Positions 34,396 through 43,500 of a DNA stretch of 64,000 bases are shown here, one piece after another (within the stretch, counting starts at the first letter, position 1; the number at the start of each line of letters is the position of its first letter). A program made the position numbers and the translations under genes. The stretch is from Undibacterium umbellatum (GTDB taxonomy: Bacteria > Pseudomonadota > Gammaproteobacteria > Burkholderiales > Burkholderiaceae_D). The stretch is taken from positions 62,001-126,000 of the forward strand of contig NZ_JACOFX010000017.1 of NCBI RefSeq assembly GCF_014284125.1, read 5' to 3'. Under the pieces are notes generated by a model. That model saw only the letters and a list, made by a program, of their open reading frames with translations. It was not told where the DNA came from and searched no databases.

Positions 34396-35925
34396 ATGCA
34401 GCCAGCAGTTGAATTTCAACAGATCTCCAAACGTTTTGGTGCGGTACAGGCCAATCGTGATGTGAGCTTTTCCATTGCGCCGGGTTCCATCCATGGCGTG
34501 ATTGGTGAAAACGGCGCAGGCAAGTCCACGCTGATGAGCATACTGTATGGCTATTACCGCGCCGACAGCGGCAAGCTGCTCATCAATGGCGCAGAACAGC
34601 ATATCCGCAACAGCCAGGAAGCGATTAACCTGGGCATAGGCATGGTGCATCAGCATTTCATGCTGGTCGAGAACATGACTGTACTCGACAATGTCATGCT
34701 GGGCACAGAAGGCGGCTTTCGCCTGAAACCCAAGCGCCATGAAGTCGAAGCCAAGTTGCGCGAGATTTGCCAGCGCTACTCTCTGGAAGTAGACCCACTG
34801 GCGACAATACAGGATTTGTCCGTCGGTGTGCAGCAAAGGGTGGAAATCCTCAAGCAGATTTACCGCAGCGCCAATATCCTGATTCTCGATGAACCTACCG
34901 CCGTTTTGACGGTGCAAGAGACAGCCTCCTTATTTGAAGTGCTGCGCCTGTTCAAGGAACAGGGCAAGACCATCATCCTGATTACCCACAAGCTGCAAGA
35001 GATACAGGAAATCACTGACCAGGTCACCGTCATGCGCGGCGGCACTGTCATCGGTTCGGTGGCGACCAAGGATACGACAACGGCACAGATGGCTGAAATG
35101 ATGGTGGGCCGCCCGATAGTTACCCACTTGCCACGTGCTGCCTATGCGCCGGGCGAGATGGTGCTGGAGGTCAAGGACCTGAACCTCATCAATTCACAAA
35201 AAGTCAGCCTGTTGAAGAATGTCAGTTTCAATATCCGCGCGGGTGAGATCGTGGCGATTGCCGGTGTCTCTGGCAATGGCCAGAGTGAATTGCTGGAAAT
35301 CTTGAGCGGCATGCGCCTGCCTACCAGTGGCAAGCTGCAAATGCAGGGCAAGGACTTGCCCTTTGCTGGTCGCAAGGATGCCGATGGCTTGCCAGCAAGC
35401 TTCCGCGACTTGGGCATAGCCCATGTGCCAGAAGACCGCTTGCGCGATGCCGTCGTCAAGAATTTCTCGGTGATGATGAACAGCTTTCTGGGTTACCAGA
35501 AAAAACTGGGCAAGTCCTTTGGTTTGCTCGATTACAAAAGCATATTGAAGAATTGCACAGACTTGCTTGCCAAGTTTGACGTACGCCCGGCAGACCCGCA
35601 TTTACGTATCGCCCTTCTATCTGGCGGTAACCAGCAAAAGGTGGTGATGGCGCGCGAGATTGCCGCCAATCCAAAACTGATGCTGGTGGGCCAGCCTACC
35701 CGTGGTGTGGATATAGGCACGATAGAAAGCCTGCATACCCGCCTGCTGGCGATGCGCGATGCTGGCATTGCGATTTTGCTGGTATCGGTAGAACTGGAAG
35801 AAGTACGCGCCCTGGCTGACCGCATCCTGGTCATCTCTGGTGGTGCCATCACGGGTGAACTGAAGGCAGAAGAATTTGATGCAACCGAGATAGGTTGCCT
35901 CATGGGCGGCATACATACTCATTAA
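34396..35925 (+). CDS. Nucleoside ABC importer, double ATPase subunit
   Basis: A 509-residue protein with two ABC domains, as in RbsA/YufO-type importers. Domain 1 has an intact Walker A (GENGAGKST, about 37-45), a signature LSVGVQQR and Walker B ILILDEPTAVL. Domain 2 has a degenerate Walker A (GVSGNGQSELL, about 295) but a good signature LSGGNQQKV and LMLVGQPTRGVD. One site is therefore probably the main hydrolytic one, as is usual in this family. It energises uptake of nucleosides bound by the BMP protein. Confidence 0.93.
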   Translation: MQPAVEFQQISKRFGAVQANRDVSFSIAPGSIHGVIGENGAGKSTLMSILYGYYRADSGKLLINGAEQHIRNSQEAINLGIGMVHQHFMLVENMTVLDNVMLGTEGGFRLKPKRHEVEAKLREICQRYSLEVDPLATIQDLSVGVQQRVEILKQIYRSANILILDEPTAVLTVQETASLFEVLRLFKEQGKTIILITHKLQEIQEITDQVTVMRGGTVIGSVATKDTTTAQMAEMMVGRPIVTHLPRAAYAPGEMVLEVKDLNLINSQKVSLLKNVSFNIRAGEIVAIAGVSGNGQSELLEILSGMRLPTSGKLQMQGKDLPFAGRKDADGLPASFRDLGIAHVPEDRLRDAVVKNFSVMMNSFLGYQKKLGKSFGLLDYKSILKNCTDLLAKFDVRPADPHLRIALLSGGNQQKVVMAREIAANPKLMLVGQPTRGVDIGTIESLHTRLLAMRDAGIAILLVSVELEEVRALADRILVISGGAITGELKAEEFDATEIGCLMGGIHTH

Positions 35926-35999
35926 GTGCCCGGGATGAAATCCAGCCTCGGTAAGAATATTGCAAGAACAAGCGAATACAGACAAGCGACCAAACCAAG

Positions 36000-37082
36000 A
36001 TGAATCAAGCCGACCTCCCACGCTGGGCCACCGCATTTGCCCTGCCTCTGCTAAACCTGTTCTCCGCCTTATTGGTCGCGGCGGGTGTGATTTATCTGCT
36101 GGGCGAAAGCCCGATAGAATCTCTGAGCATACTCATCAATGCAGCCGTACTGAACCCTGAGGGTTTGGGTTACACCCTATTTTATGCAGCCACCTTTATC
36201 TTCACTGGTTTGTCCGTGTCGGTGGCCATGCAGGCAGGTTTGTTCAATATCGGTAGTGAAGGCCAGATGTATGTTGGTGGCCTGGGCCTGACCCTGGTCT
36301 TGCTGTGGCTGGATTCGTCACTGCCAGGCTGGTTGCTGATACCGCTGGCGATGCTGGGCGCTGCTGTATTTGGTGCTGCGTGGGCTTATCTGCCGGGTTA
36401 TCTGCAAGCCAAACGCGGCAGCCATGTGGTGGTGACCACCATCATGTTCAACTTCATCGCTGCCAGCTTGATGAATTATGTGATCGTCAGCTTCCTCATC
36501 CCTGCTGGTCAGCAAAATACGGCCAGCCGCGTGTTTGCCGATGCATCGTGGCTGCCCAAGCTGAACGGCATTTTGCCGGTGCTGGGAGAAACACCACTGA
36601 ACATCAGCTTTGTGCTGGCCCTGGTGGCGCTGGTGATTTACGGCCTTGTTGTATGGCGCACCACCTGGGGTTACCAGTTGCGTGCCACCGGCCTGAACCA
36701 GCATGCGGCGCATTATGCCGGTATCTCCATCAGCAAAACCATAATCGTGACAATGATGATATCTGGCGCGCTGGCTGGCCTGGCTGCTGTCAATTCTGTC
36801 ATGGGTTCTACTCACTATCTGAACCTGAACTTCCCTGCTGGTGCTGGTTTTATCGGTATCGCGATTGCTCTGATGGGGCGTCAGCATCCGGTGGGTATTT
36901 TGCTGTCATCCATTCTGTTTGGCGCGCTGATACAGGGTGGCTTTGATCTGTCGCTGGAAAAAGCCAATATCCCGCCAGAGACCTTTATCTTTATCCAGGG
37001 TTTGATCATCCTGTTCTGCGGTGCCATGGAAAACCTGTATGCACCTGCCCTGTCTGCCCTGCTCAAGCGTAAGGAAAAATGA
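36000..37082 (+). CDS. Nucleoside ABC importer permease 1
   Basis: A 360-residue inner-membrane permease of the BPD_transp_2 type (YufP-like) with about ten hydrophobic segments. The coupling-helix region NIGSEGQMYVGGL and the late GFIGIAIALMGRQHPVGI are typical of nucleoside/sugar importers. It overlaps the second permease by 4 bp (ATGA), so the two are coupled and presumably form a heterodimer. Confidence 0.9.
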   Translation: MNQADLPRWATAFALPLLNLFSALLVAAGVIYLLGESPIESLSILINAAVLNPEGLGYTLFYAATFIFTGLSVSVAMQAGLFNIGSEGQMYVGGLGLTLVLLWLDSSLPGWLLIPLAMLGAAVFGAAWAYLPGYLQAKRGSHVVVTTIMFNFIAASLMNYVIVSFLIPAGQQNTASRVFADASWLPKLNGILPVLGETPLNISFVLALVALVIYGLVVWRTTWGYQLRATGLNQHAAHYAGISISKTIIVTMMISGALAGLAAVNSVMGSTHYLNLNFPAGAGFIGIAIALMGRQHPVGILLSSILFGALIQGGFDLSLEKANIPPETFIFIQGLIILFCGAMENLYAPALSALLKRKEK

Positions 37083-38050
37083 TGTTTGATGATTTTCAAT
37101 TTTCCAGCATCCTGGTATCGACCATACGCAATGCGCCGGTATTGATATTTGCGGCCATGGCTGGCCTGTTTGCAGAACGCAGCGGCGTGGTAGATCTGGC
37201 GCTGGAAGGCAAGATGCTGGCCGCCGCCTTTGTCTCCGCCGCCGTGGCTTTTGTGACCAAGAATCCCTGGCTGGGCATCATGGCTGGCGTTGGCATTTCT
37301 GCCACCATTGCTCTGCTGCAAGGCTTTGTCAGCATCACGCAAAAAGGTAACCAATTGGTCGCCGGTATCGCCCTCAATATTGCGCTCAGCGGTTTGACCT
37401 TTGTTGTTGCCCAGTATTTCTTCCAGCAAGGTGGCCGCACGCCTGACCTTGGCGAAGCCCGTTTATTTGATATCGTCTTGCCAGGCTCAGCCGCTATTGC
37501 CAGCATCCCATTCATAGGCTGGGTGTACACCAGGCTGATCGGTGGGCATAGTGCCCTGGTATATCTGGCTTTTGCCTTGATCCCGGTTGTTCACTGGGTC
37601 TTGTACCACACCCGCTTTGGCCTGCGCCTGCGCGCTGTTGGTGAGAACCCACATGCGGCAGATGCGGCGGGCATTAATGTAGAACGCACCCGCTTCATGG
37701 CCATGCTGTGCGCTGGCGTGCTGTGCTCGTTCTCTGGTGCCTATCTGTCCATCGTACAAAGTGGCTTCTTCCTGCGCGACATGTCGGCAGGTAATGGTTA
37801 CCTGGCATTGACCGCACTGGTATTCGGTAACTGGCGTCCACTGCACACAGCACTTGGTTGCCTGATGTTCGGTTTCTTCGCAGCCCTGCAAGTCCAGATC
37901 GAAGGCGTGGTCTTCCCTGGCATAGGCAAGGTACCCGGCTCCCTGATACAAATGATACCTTACGTGGTGACCGTGATCGTTCTGGCAGGCTTGATGGCAA
38001 AGTCCGTCGCCCCGAAAGCGATAGGCCAGCCGTTTGTGAAGTCACGTTAA
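37079..38050 (+). CDS. Nucleoside ABC importer permease 2
   Basis: A 323-residue permease of the same family (YufQ-like) with the segment ERSGVVDLALEGKMLAAAF and the conserved FGLRLRAVGENPHAADAAGI. About nine hydrophobic helices. It forms the transmembrane channel with the preceding permease. The operon is then interrupted by 393 bp containing two repeat elements before the nucleoside hydrolase gene. Confidence 0.9.
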   Translation: MMFDDFQFSSILVSTIRNAPVLIFAAMAGLFAERSGVVDLALEGKMLAAAFVSAAVAFVTKNPWLGIMAGVGISATIALLQGFVSITQKGNQLVAGIALNIALSGLTFVVAQYFFQQGGRTPDLGEARLFDIVLPGSAAIASIPFIGWVYTRLIGGHSALVYLAFALIPVVHWVLYHTRFGLRLRAVGENPHAADAAGINVERTRFMAMLCAGVLCSFSGAYLSIVQSGFFLRDMSAGNGYLALTALVFGNWRPLHTALGCLMFGFFAALQVQIEGVVFPGIGKVPGSLIQMIPYVVTVIVLAGLMAKSVAPKAIGQPFVKSR

Positions 38051-38123
38051 TTTAAAAAACATAAGACCTTTCACCACAGAGGCACAGAGAAGAGCGAGTG
38101 AAGAGCCGAAGTGTTGGCTTATT

Positions 38124-38158
38124 CGTAGGTTGGGCTGATGAAGTGTAGCCCAACCTAC
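38124..38158. repeat. Dispersed palindromic repeat (GTAGGTTGGGC type)
   Basis: CGTAGGTTGGGC at 38124-38135 and GCCCAACCTAC at 38148-38158 make an 11-bp stem with a 12-nt loop. The segment TGGGCTGATGAA followed by GTAGCCCAACCTAC is shared with 11560-11588. Confidence 0.85.
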
Positions 38159-38241
38159 ACAATTGCAACCTCCTCGGCTTTTCTTCTTGCCCTTCTCCGT
38201 ATCTCTTTGGTGAGCTTTTAGGTTTTCCTAACACTTAATAA

Positions 38242-38344
38242 TAGGACTTACGCAAAATTGTCCCAGCAAGGCGTGGCGACGAAGACAGTACTTTAGTACG
38301 GCTAGGAGCTGCAACGCAGCTGGGGCGGTTTTGCGTAAGTCCTA
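38242..38344. mobile_element. MITE-like 103-bp element with 16-bp terminal inverted repeats
   Basis: TAGGACTTACGCAAAA at 38242-38257 is mirrored exactly at 38329-38344. The interior includes the palindrome GTACTTTAGTAC-like sequence at about 38288-38299. No open frame is inside. From memory, repeats with AGGACTTACGCAAAA ends are scattered in betaproteobacterial genomes. It may be moved by a transposase encoded elsewhere. Confidence 0.75.
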
Positions 38345-38443
38345 AATAATTTCGACCTCCTTGAACCGGGTCAACTGCAACAATTCACATCGCGACTGGG
38401 TTCTGCCCAATGGCCAGCCGGTGTAATTTTGGAGAGCATACAC

Positions 38444-39451
38444 ATGTCAACAACAGCTAAACATAAAGTCATATTTGATACTGATCCAGGCGTCGATGAT
38501 GCAATGGCCTTGTATTTCGCGCTGGCACATCCGGATATCGACGTGGTCGGTATCACTACCTCATTTGGCAATGTCCATGTTGAGCAGGCAACTGCCAATG
38601 CACTGTATCTGACCCGTATTACCGGCCGCGATATCCCGGTCGCACAAGGCGTACCTGTACCATTTGCCAAAGAACCTGGCACACCTCCTGATTTTATTCA
38701 TGGTGCCGATGGTCTGGGTAACCTGAACAGCCGTATTGAATTAGGTGGCAAGGCAGAAGTGGAAAGTGCTGCCGAGTTCATCGTCAAGATGGCGCGTCAA
38801 TATCCTGGCGAAATCACCCTGGTTGCCGTTGCACCTCTGGGCAATCTGGGCCTGGCCCTGAAGATGGAACCACAATTGCCCAAGCTGTTAAAGCAGGTCG
38901 TGCTGATGGCTGGTACGGTCGATGAACCAGGCAATGTTTCGCCAGTGGCAGAAGCCAATGTCTGGAATGACCCTGACGCAGCTGACCTGGTCTTCACCGC
39001 AGGCTGGGACCTCACCATGGTGGGTCTGGATGTCACCCACCGCGTGGTATTGCCGTCAACTTTCTTTGCCCGCCTGGCTGAACAGCATAAACACGTAGCG
39101 ATGGATACCCTGTCGCACGCTGTCAACTTCTATGCCAACTTCTACCAAAGCATACGCCCGGACCTGGGCCATGCCTGCTATGGTCATGACGTGCTGGCTT
39201 TTGTCTGGCTGGTGGCACCAGAGATGTTCGAGACCAACTCTGGCCGCGTGCGTGTTGCCAAAGAAGGCATAGGCAATGGCCAAACCATGATGGCAAAACT
39301 GCCTATCCCCTACCCACAATCCGGCTGGGAAGCCAGCAAGCCAGAAACCCGCGTTTGCATGAAAGTCGATGCAGAAGCGTGTAAGCAATTGATCGACAAG
39401 ACACTGTCATCAAACTGGCTGCAGGCTCCGCTGGCACCAGTGGCAAACTGA
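38444..39451 (+). CDS. Nucleoside hydrolase
   Basis: The start at 38444 (MSTTAKHKVIFDTDPGVDDAMA) follows a GGAG site; 335 residues. The DTDPGVDD motif near residue 11 is the calcium site of inosine/uridine-preferring nucleoside hydrolases. Further conserved parts are VAPLGNLGLAL, MAGT and EANVWNDPDAADLV, plus a late CYGHDVLA with the catalytic-region His. The enzyme cleaves ribonucleosides to base and ribose; ribose then goes to RbsK encoded upstream. It may prefer purines or pyrimidines; the sequence does not settle this. Confidence 0.9.
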   Translation: MSTTAKHKVIFDTDPGVDDAMALYFALAHPDIDVVGITTSFGNVHVEQATANALYLTRITGRDIPVAQGVPVPFAKEPGTPPDFIHGADGLGNLNSRIELGGKAEVESAAEFIVKMARQYPGEITLVAVAPLGNLGLALKMEPQLPKLLKQVVLMAGTVDEPGNVSPVAEANVWNDPDAADLVFTAGWDLTMVGLDVTHRVVLPSTFFARLAEQHKHVAMDTLSHAVNFYANFYQSIRPDLGHACYGHDVLAFVWLVAPEMFETNSGRVRVAKEGIGNGQTMMAKLPIPYPQSGWEASKPETRVCMKVDAEACKQLIDKTLSSNWLQAPLAPVAN

Positions 39452-39463
39452 GGAGAGCGCATC

Positions 39464-40306
39464 ATGTTTATCGAACCAGTTGATTATCGCGCACCTGATG
39501 CTGCGCAAAAGTTTACTGAAAGCCTGCACCGCACTGGCTTTGGCGTGCTGACCAATCATCCTTTGTCGCAAAGCACGCTGGAAACCATTTACAAAGAATG
39601 GTATGACTTTTTTCAGACCGATGCGAAGAACAATTATGACTTTGACCGCGAAAAAATGGACGGTTATTTCTCGCCTAGCATTTCCGAGACAGCCAAGGGC
39701 CAGACCAAGCGTGATTTGAAAGAGTTCTATCATATCTACCCTACGGGCCGTTATCCGTCTGAAGTATCGGACGCAGCACGCAAGTATTATGACGATGGTG
39801 CCAAACTGGCAGCAGAGTTGTTGCAATGGGTAGAAGACTATTCGCCTGCCGAGGTCAAGGCCAAATATTCCATGCCCTTGTCAGACATGATCACTGACAG
39901 CGACCTGACACTGCTGCGCGTTCTACATTACCCACCGCTGCGTGGCGATGAAGAACCCGATGCAGTACGCGCCGCTGCCCATGGCGACATCAACCTGCTG
40001 ACGCTCTTGCCAGCCGCCACACAAGCCGGTTTGCAAGTGCTTGGCAAAGACGAGGCATGGCATGACGTGCCCTGCGACTTTGGCATGCTGATCGTGAACA
40101 TCGGCGACATGCTGGATGAAGCATCTGCCGGCTACTATCCATCGACGATACACCGCGTGCTGAACCCTACCGGTGAAGAAGCGAAAAAATCACGCATCTC
40201 GCTACCACTGTTCCTGCATCCGCGTGCGGATGTGGTGCTGTCCGAGCGTCATACTTCCGGCAGTTATCTGCAAGAACGTTTGCGTGAACTGGGTGTAAAG
40301 AAGTAA
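39464..40306 (+). CDS. 2-oxoglutarate/Fe(II) oxygenase, isopenicillin-N-synthase type
   Basis: A 280-residue jelly-roll oxygenase. The iron triad is H173-x-D175 (AHGDINLLTLL) and H230 (STIHRVLNP), and the 2-oxoglutarate anchor is R244-x-S246 (SRISLPLF). The N-terminal DIOX_N-like part includes GFGVLTNHPL. It begins 12 bp after the nucleoside hydrolase, as last gene before a strong terminator, so it likely acts on a released base, nucleoside or related product. Known precedents are thymine hydroxylase and xanthine dioxygenase, but which, if either, applies is open. Confidence 0.88.
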   Translation: MFIEPVDYRAPDAAQKFTESLHRTGFGVLTNHPLSQSTLETIYKEWYDFFQTDAKNNYDFDREKMDGYFSPSISETAKGQTKRDLKEFYHIYPTGRYPSEVSDAARKYYDDGAKLAAELLQWVEDYSPAEVKAKYSMPLSDMITDSDLTLLRVLHYPPLRGDEEPDAVRAAAHGDINLLTLLPAATQAGLQVLGKDEAWHDVPCDFGMLIVNIGDMLDEASAGYYPSTIHRVLNPTGEEAKKSRISLPLFLHPRADVVLSERHTSGSYLQERLRELGVKK

Positions 40307-40345
40307 GTTCTTTGCAGCTTGGTTTTACAAGGCCATCTGCAAGTG

Positions 40346-40381
40346 AAAAGCCCGCAACAGGAAACTGTTGCGGGCTTTTTT
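40346..40381 (+). terminator. Rho-independent terminator of the nucleoside operon
   Basis: A perfect 15-bp stem (AAAAGCCCGCAACAG and complement) with a GAAA tetraloop is followed by a T run. It lies 40 bp after the oxygenase stop and is the strongest terminator in the window. Confidence 0.95.
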
Positions 40382-40671
40382 GTTACGCCATGTTCCTTGG
40401 TATTCTTCGACGTGCGGCACAATGCACGGCAATATCCGTCTTCAGCAACGAGCCTCCCAACCGTCATGCCAGACTCGATCTGGCATCCATCGTCATTTAG
40501 CCATGTCGCTCGTTTCACCATGCACGAAAAAACAATGATCCTCCCCCCGCCTGGCTATAAACTGCATCGGTATGCCAACAACACCGCTGGATGCCGGATC
40601 AAGTCCGGCATGACGGGTTTGAGAATCAGCGTTTGAATTACAGTACGCGTATTCAAAGGACATAAACTGCT
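40382..40671. repeat. Two facing copies of a GTCATGCC-type palindromic repeat
   Basis: Copy 1 (40461-40489) has ATGCCAGA / TCTGGCAT arms; copy 2 (40588-40617), inverted, has ATGCCGGA / TCCGGCAT arms. Both share the flanks CCGTCATGCC...GGCATCCA. The rest of this intergenic stretch holds no gene that I can support. Confidence 0.75.
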
Positions 40672-41556
40672 CTATGAAAACCGCATCATCGCCCTCCCCA
40701 ACTCCTCATGCAAAAGCTGAAACACCGCCTTGACGCGGGTAGTCTCACGCAAATCAGGATGTATCAGCAACCACAGTGCCGCCGCGCATTCGGGTATGGG
40801 CTCCCCCACCCGCTGCAAGGCATCTGAGGCATCACCCAGGATGCAAGGCAAGATCGCCAAACCGATGCCCTGCAGGCATGCTTGCTGGACCAGGCCAAAG
40901 CTGCTGCTGCGGTAACCGACCTCATCCAGCGGCAGGATATTGTCCAGCCAGCGCAGGCTGCGGTGGCCGCTATGGGCATCATCGAGCGCTATCCATTCAT
41001 GCTGCTCCAGTGGCAGGTCTGCATGCGATGCAAAATAAGACGCTGCCGCGTAGATGCAAAATTCCAGTGGGGCGATGTGTTTGCCTATCAGATAATCTGG
41101 CGGCGTGATTGTCGGGCGCACGGCAATGTCGGCATCGCGTTTGGACAAATTGGCAGACTTGTTATCGACTTCCAGCGTCAGCCTAATTTGCGGATAACGC
41201 TGGCGGCACAGGGCCAATATGGGTGGCAGTAAAGTCAGGGCCAGACTGTCGGTTGTCGAGATGCGTACCAGGCCGCTGGGTCGCAAATCTGCGCCCGCCA
41301 CCCGCAGCATGGCGCTGGTGGCAATCGCGTCCAGCTCGGCACCGGCGCGCATGAGTTCTTCGCCTGCGGGCGTGGCATGGTAGCGGCCAGCGCTGCGTTC
41401 AAACAGGCGCACACCAGTTTCTGCTTCCAGCTGGTTCAGGCGACGGAAGACGGTTGCATGATTCAAGCCCAGACGGCGGGCAGCACCGGCCAGCGAGCCT
41501 GTCTCGGCTATCCAGGCAACCAGTCGCAAGTCATTGAGATTTTCTACGCTTTGCAT
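40672..41556 (-). CDS. LysR-family transcriptional regulator
   Basis: A 294-residue LysR regulator with helix-turn-helix at about residues 8-65 (LAGAARRLGLNHATVFRRLNQLE) and a C-terminal effector domain. The recognition-helix segment NHATVFRRLN is of the type found in regulators of oxidative-stress or metal-responsive genes in betaproteobacteria. It is divergent from the metallo-beta-lactamase-fold gene at 41659; a TGTAGAAACTACA dyad lies between them. Confidence 0.88.
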   Translation of the reverse strand: MQSVENLNDLRLVAWIAETGSLAGAARRLGLNHATVFRRLNQLEAETGVRLFERSAGRYHATPAGEELMRAGAELDAIATSAMLRVAGADLRPSGLVRISTTDSLALTLLPPILALCRQRYPQIRLTLEVDNKSANLSKRDADIAVRPTITPPDYLIGKHIAPLEFCIYAAASYFASHADLPLEQHEWIALDDAHSGHRSLRWLDNILPLDEVGYRSSSFGLVQQACLQGIGLAILPCILGDASDALQRVGEPIPECAAALWLLIHPDLRETTRVKAVFQLLHEELGRAMMRFS

Positions 41557-41601
41557 TTTCGCAAACCATCTTGTCGTGAATAGCTAATTGTATTGCATAA
41601 A

Positions 41602-41614
41602 TGTAGAAACTACA
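41602..41614. promoter_or_regulatory. LysR-box candidate
   Basis: TGTAG-AAA-CTACA is a perfect 13-bp dyad with the T-N11-A spacing of LysR operators. It sits mid-way in the 102-bp divergent region, 45 bp from the LysR start and 44 bp from the target start. Confidence 0.65.
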
Positions 41615-41658
41615 CTGCGTATGTCATCTATTAATCAATCACTACAGAGGAGAACGAA

Positions 41659-42624
41659 ATGAAACGTACAGTCTTAGCAGTCATGACAGGTTTGCTGTTT
41701 GCCACTACGACACAGGCAGCCGAACCTATCTGGGATAGCAACAAGGTCGAGATGATCAGTGAGAAACTGGGTGAAGGTGTGTATGCCTACTATGCCAATA
41801 ACGCCAAAGAACTCAATGCCAAGGGTGGTGCTGCAGCCACCAGTGGCGGCTTGATCGTCGGCAGCAAGGGTGCCCTGTTGATAGAGACCATGCTCAACAA
41901 GCGCCTGAATTCACAAGTCATGGCACTGAGCCAGAAGCTGGGTAAGAAACCCATCCTGTATGCCGTCAACACCAGCTCGCACGGTGACCATGCCTACGGC
42001 AATATGTATATGCCCGCCAGCACGAAGATTATCCAGCATGCCCAGACCAGCAACTATATCCATGCACATCTGGACGACGACAAGGCTTTCATGATCAAGA
42101 ACTTCGGCACTGGCCGCGGCATAGAAGAAATCAAGGCACGCACTGGCGATGTTCTGGTCGCGCCAGGCAGCACATTAAAGCTGGACCTGGGCGGCAAAGT
42201 TGTGGAGATCATGGACTTTGGCTTTGCCCAGACCGGCGGCGACCTCTGGGTATGGGAACCGCAAAGCAAGGTGATGTGGAGTGGCAACCCTGTCATCGCT
42301 GGCAAACCCGCGCTGCCCTGGTTACTCGATGGCCACCTGATCGCCACGCTGGAAACTCTGCGCCGCGTTGATGCCTTTTTACCGGCGGATGCCCGCATCG
42401 TACCCGGTCATGGCGTAGCTATAGGCAAGGAAGACTTGAAATGGCAAATCGCTTATCTTGAAACGGTACGCAGCCAGGTGCAGGCAGCCATTTCCCAGGG
42501 CTTGAATCTGGAACAAACCGTTAAGCAAGTCAGCATGCCAGATTATGCGGGTTATGCGCTGTTTGACTGGGTACACCCAGGCTTGAATGTGCCTGCAGCA
42601 TATAAGGACTTGGGTGGGAAGTAA
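41659..42624 (+). CDS. Exported metallo-beta-lactamase-fold hydrolase
   Basis: A 321-residue protein with a signal peptide (MKRTVLAVMTGLLFATTTQA) and the metallo-beta-lactamase fold. The metal motif reads SSHGDHAYG at about residue 111, so the usual first His of HxHxDH is Ser; HxD-H is otherwise kept, with a later IVPGHG histidine near 250. A FAQTGGDLWVWEP segment follows. It may be a periplasmic hydrolase with a mono-metal or altered site. AGAGGAGA is a strong ribosome site. Likely target of the divergent LysR. Confidence 0.82.
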   Translation: MKRTVLAVMTGLLFATTTQAAEPIWDSNKVEMISEKLGEGVYAYYANNAKELNAKGGAAATSGGLIVGSKGALLIETMLNKRLNSQVMALSQKLGKKPILYAVNTSSHGDHAYGNMYMPASTKIIQHAQTSNYIHAHLDDDKAFMIKNFGTGRGIEEIKARTGDVLVAPGSTLKLDLGGKVVEIMDFGFAQTGGDLWVWEPQSKVMWSGNPVIAGKPALPWLLDGHLIATLETLRRVDAFLPADARIVPGHGVAIGKEDLKWQIAYLETVRSQVQAAISQGLNLEQTVKQVSMPDYAGYALFDWVHPGLNVPAAYKDLGGK

Positions 42625-42708
42625 GTGCGCGCTTATGCTGCTGTCATGGCGGCATATGCAAGGCTTTAACTTGCAGGGCGCAGCATGTGCACCCTGCAAG
42701 GATGTGGT

Positions 42709-43368
42709 TCAAGCCGCTTTTTGCGTCGATGCTTTCGCCAGACTCACGGTGTCGCCAGCAGGGATGCCGTCAGATTTCCAGCGCGCAAATTCTGTGCGTA
42801 TGGCTTCCAGGGTTTGCTTGCTGATTTCAGGCAAACTACCACCCAGTATCTCGGCTGCTTCTTGGAAGCCCTGCTCTACTGCAGCTGTAATTTTTTCCAG
42901 CTTGGCGGGGTCATCGCCTATGGCTGCTTTGGCAAAACTGAGTATCCGTTCAGCAGTTTTCTGTACGCTGAATTCACCACCTTCAGCTACTGCTGCCTGG
43001 GCTGCCTTGATGGCTTCAGGGCTGGCATTGATTTTTTGTTGGCCGCTGACTACCTTGGAAATTTCCAGACCTTGTTGTTCAATCAAGGGTTTGATGAGGT
43101 TGACGATCTCCTGGGCCTTGCGGTCAGATTCTTCCAGCAGGGCTTGCAGGTCAGGCTTCGCAGTCTTGTTCAGGCGCGGGTCATTATAGACAACGGTACT
43201 TTCTTTACTGCCTGCGACCGAGCTATCCAGATTGACCTTGGCGCTTTGATCAGGCGTGGCTTTGATATCTGCCTCTTCAGCGCTCTTATCGCCAGCCTTG
43301 GGTACTTTGGTTTGCGCAGTCTGATAAGTGCGCGCGTAGATGTCTTGTGTCGAAATGCCTAAGCTCAT
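42709..43368 (-). CDS. DUF5610-like hypothetical protein
   Basis: A 219-residue, Ala/Lys/Glu-rich soluble protein with a GGAGTAATATT start region. The disordered N-terminal part (about 1-75) is followed by a helical domain (EIVNLIKPLIEQQGLEISK, RILSFAKAAIGDDPAKLEKI, GFQEAAEILGGSLPEISKQTLEAI). The last block, a GF.EA...LGG.LP pattern, resembles DUF5610. I give this family as a probable match only. No partner gene points to a role. Confidence 0.65.
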   Translation of the reverse strand: MSLGISTQDIYARTYQTAQTKVPKAGDKSAEEADIKATPDQSAKVNLDSSVAGSKESTVVYNDPRLNKTAKPDLQALLEESDRKAQEIVNLIKPLIEQQGLEISKVVSGQQKINASPEAIKAAQAAVAEGGEFSVQKTAERILSFAKAAIGDDPAKLEKITAAVEQGFQEAAEILGGSLPEISKQTLEAIRTEFARWKSDGIPAGDTVSLAKASTQKAA

Positions 43369-43500
43369 AATATTACTCCAGGGTAATATGGAAATTTAAT
43401 CCCATACTACGTTATCGGGCACAAATGAAGAAACTTCAATGGCAAAAGTAAATTATGTGCATCTTATTTGCTCAGTAGTTGCTCAATTTTGCATCAGCAC

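Larger units (their letters stand above)
38051..38443. other. Repeat-filled gap inside the nucleoside gene cluster
   Basis: This gap holds the palindrome at 38124-38158 and the MITE-like element at 38242-38344. No terminator with a U run is evident, so read-through into the hydrolase gene is possible. No small gene is visible. Confidence 0.5.

Noticed and set aside
40446-40617. Possible CRISPR-like repeats near 40.5 kb
   Set aside because: Only two copies, inverted relative to each other and with internal palindromes; they are dispersed palindromic repeats.
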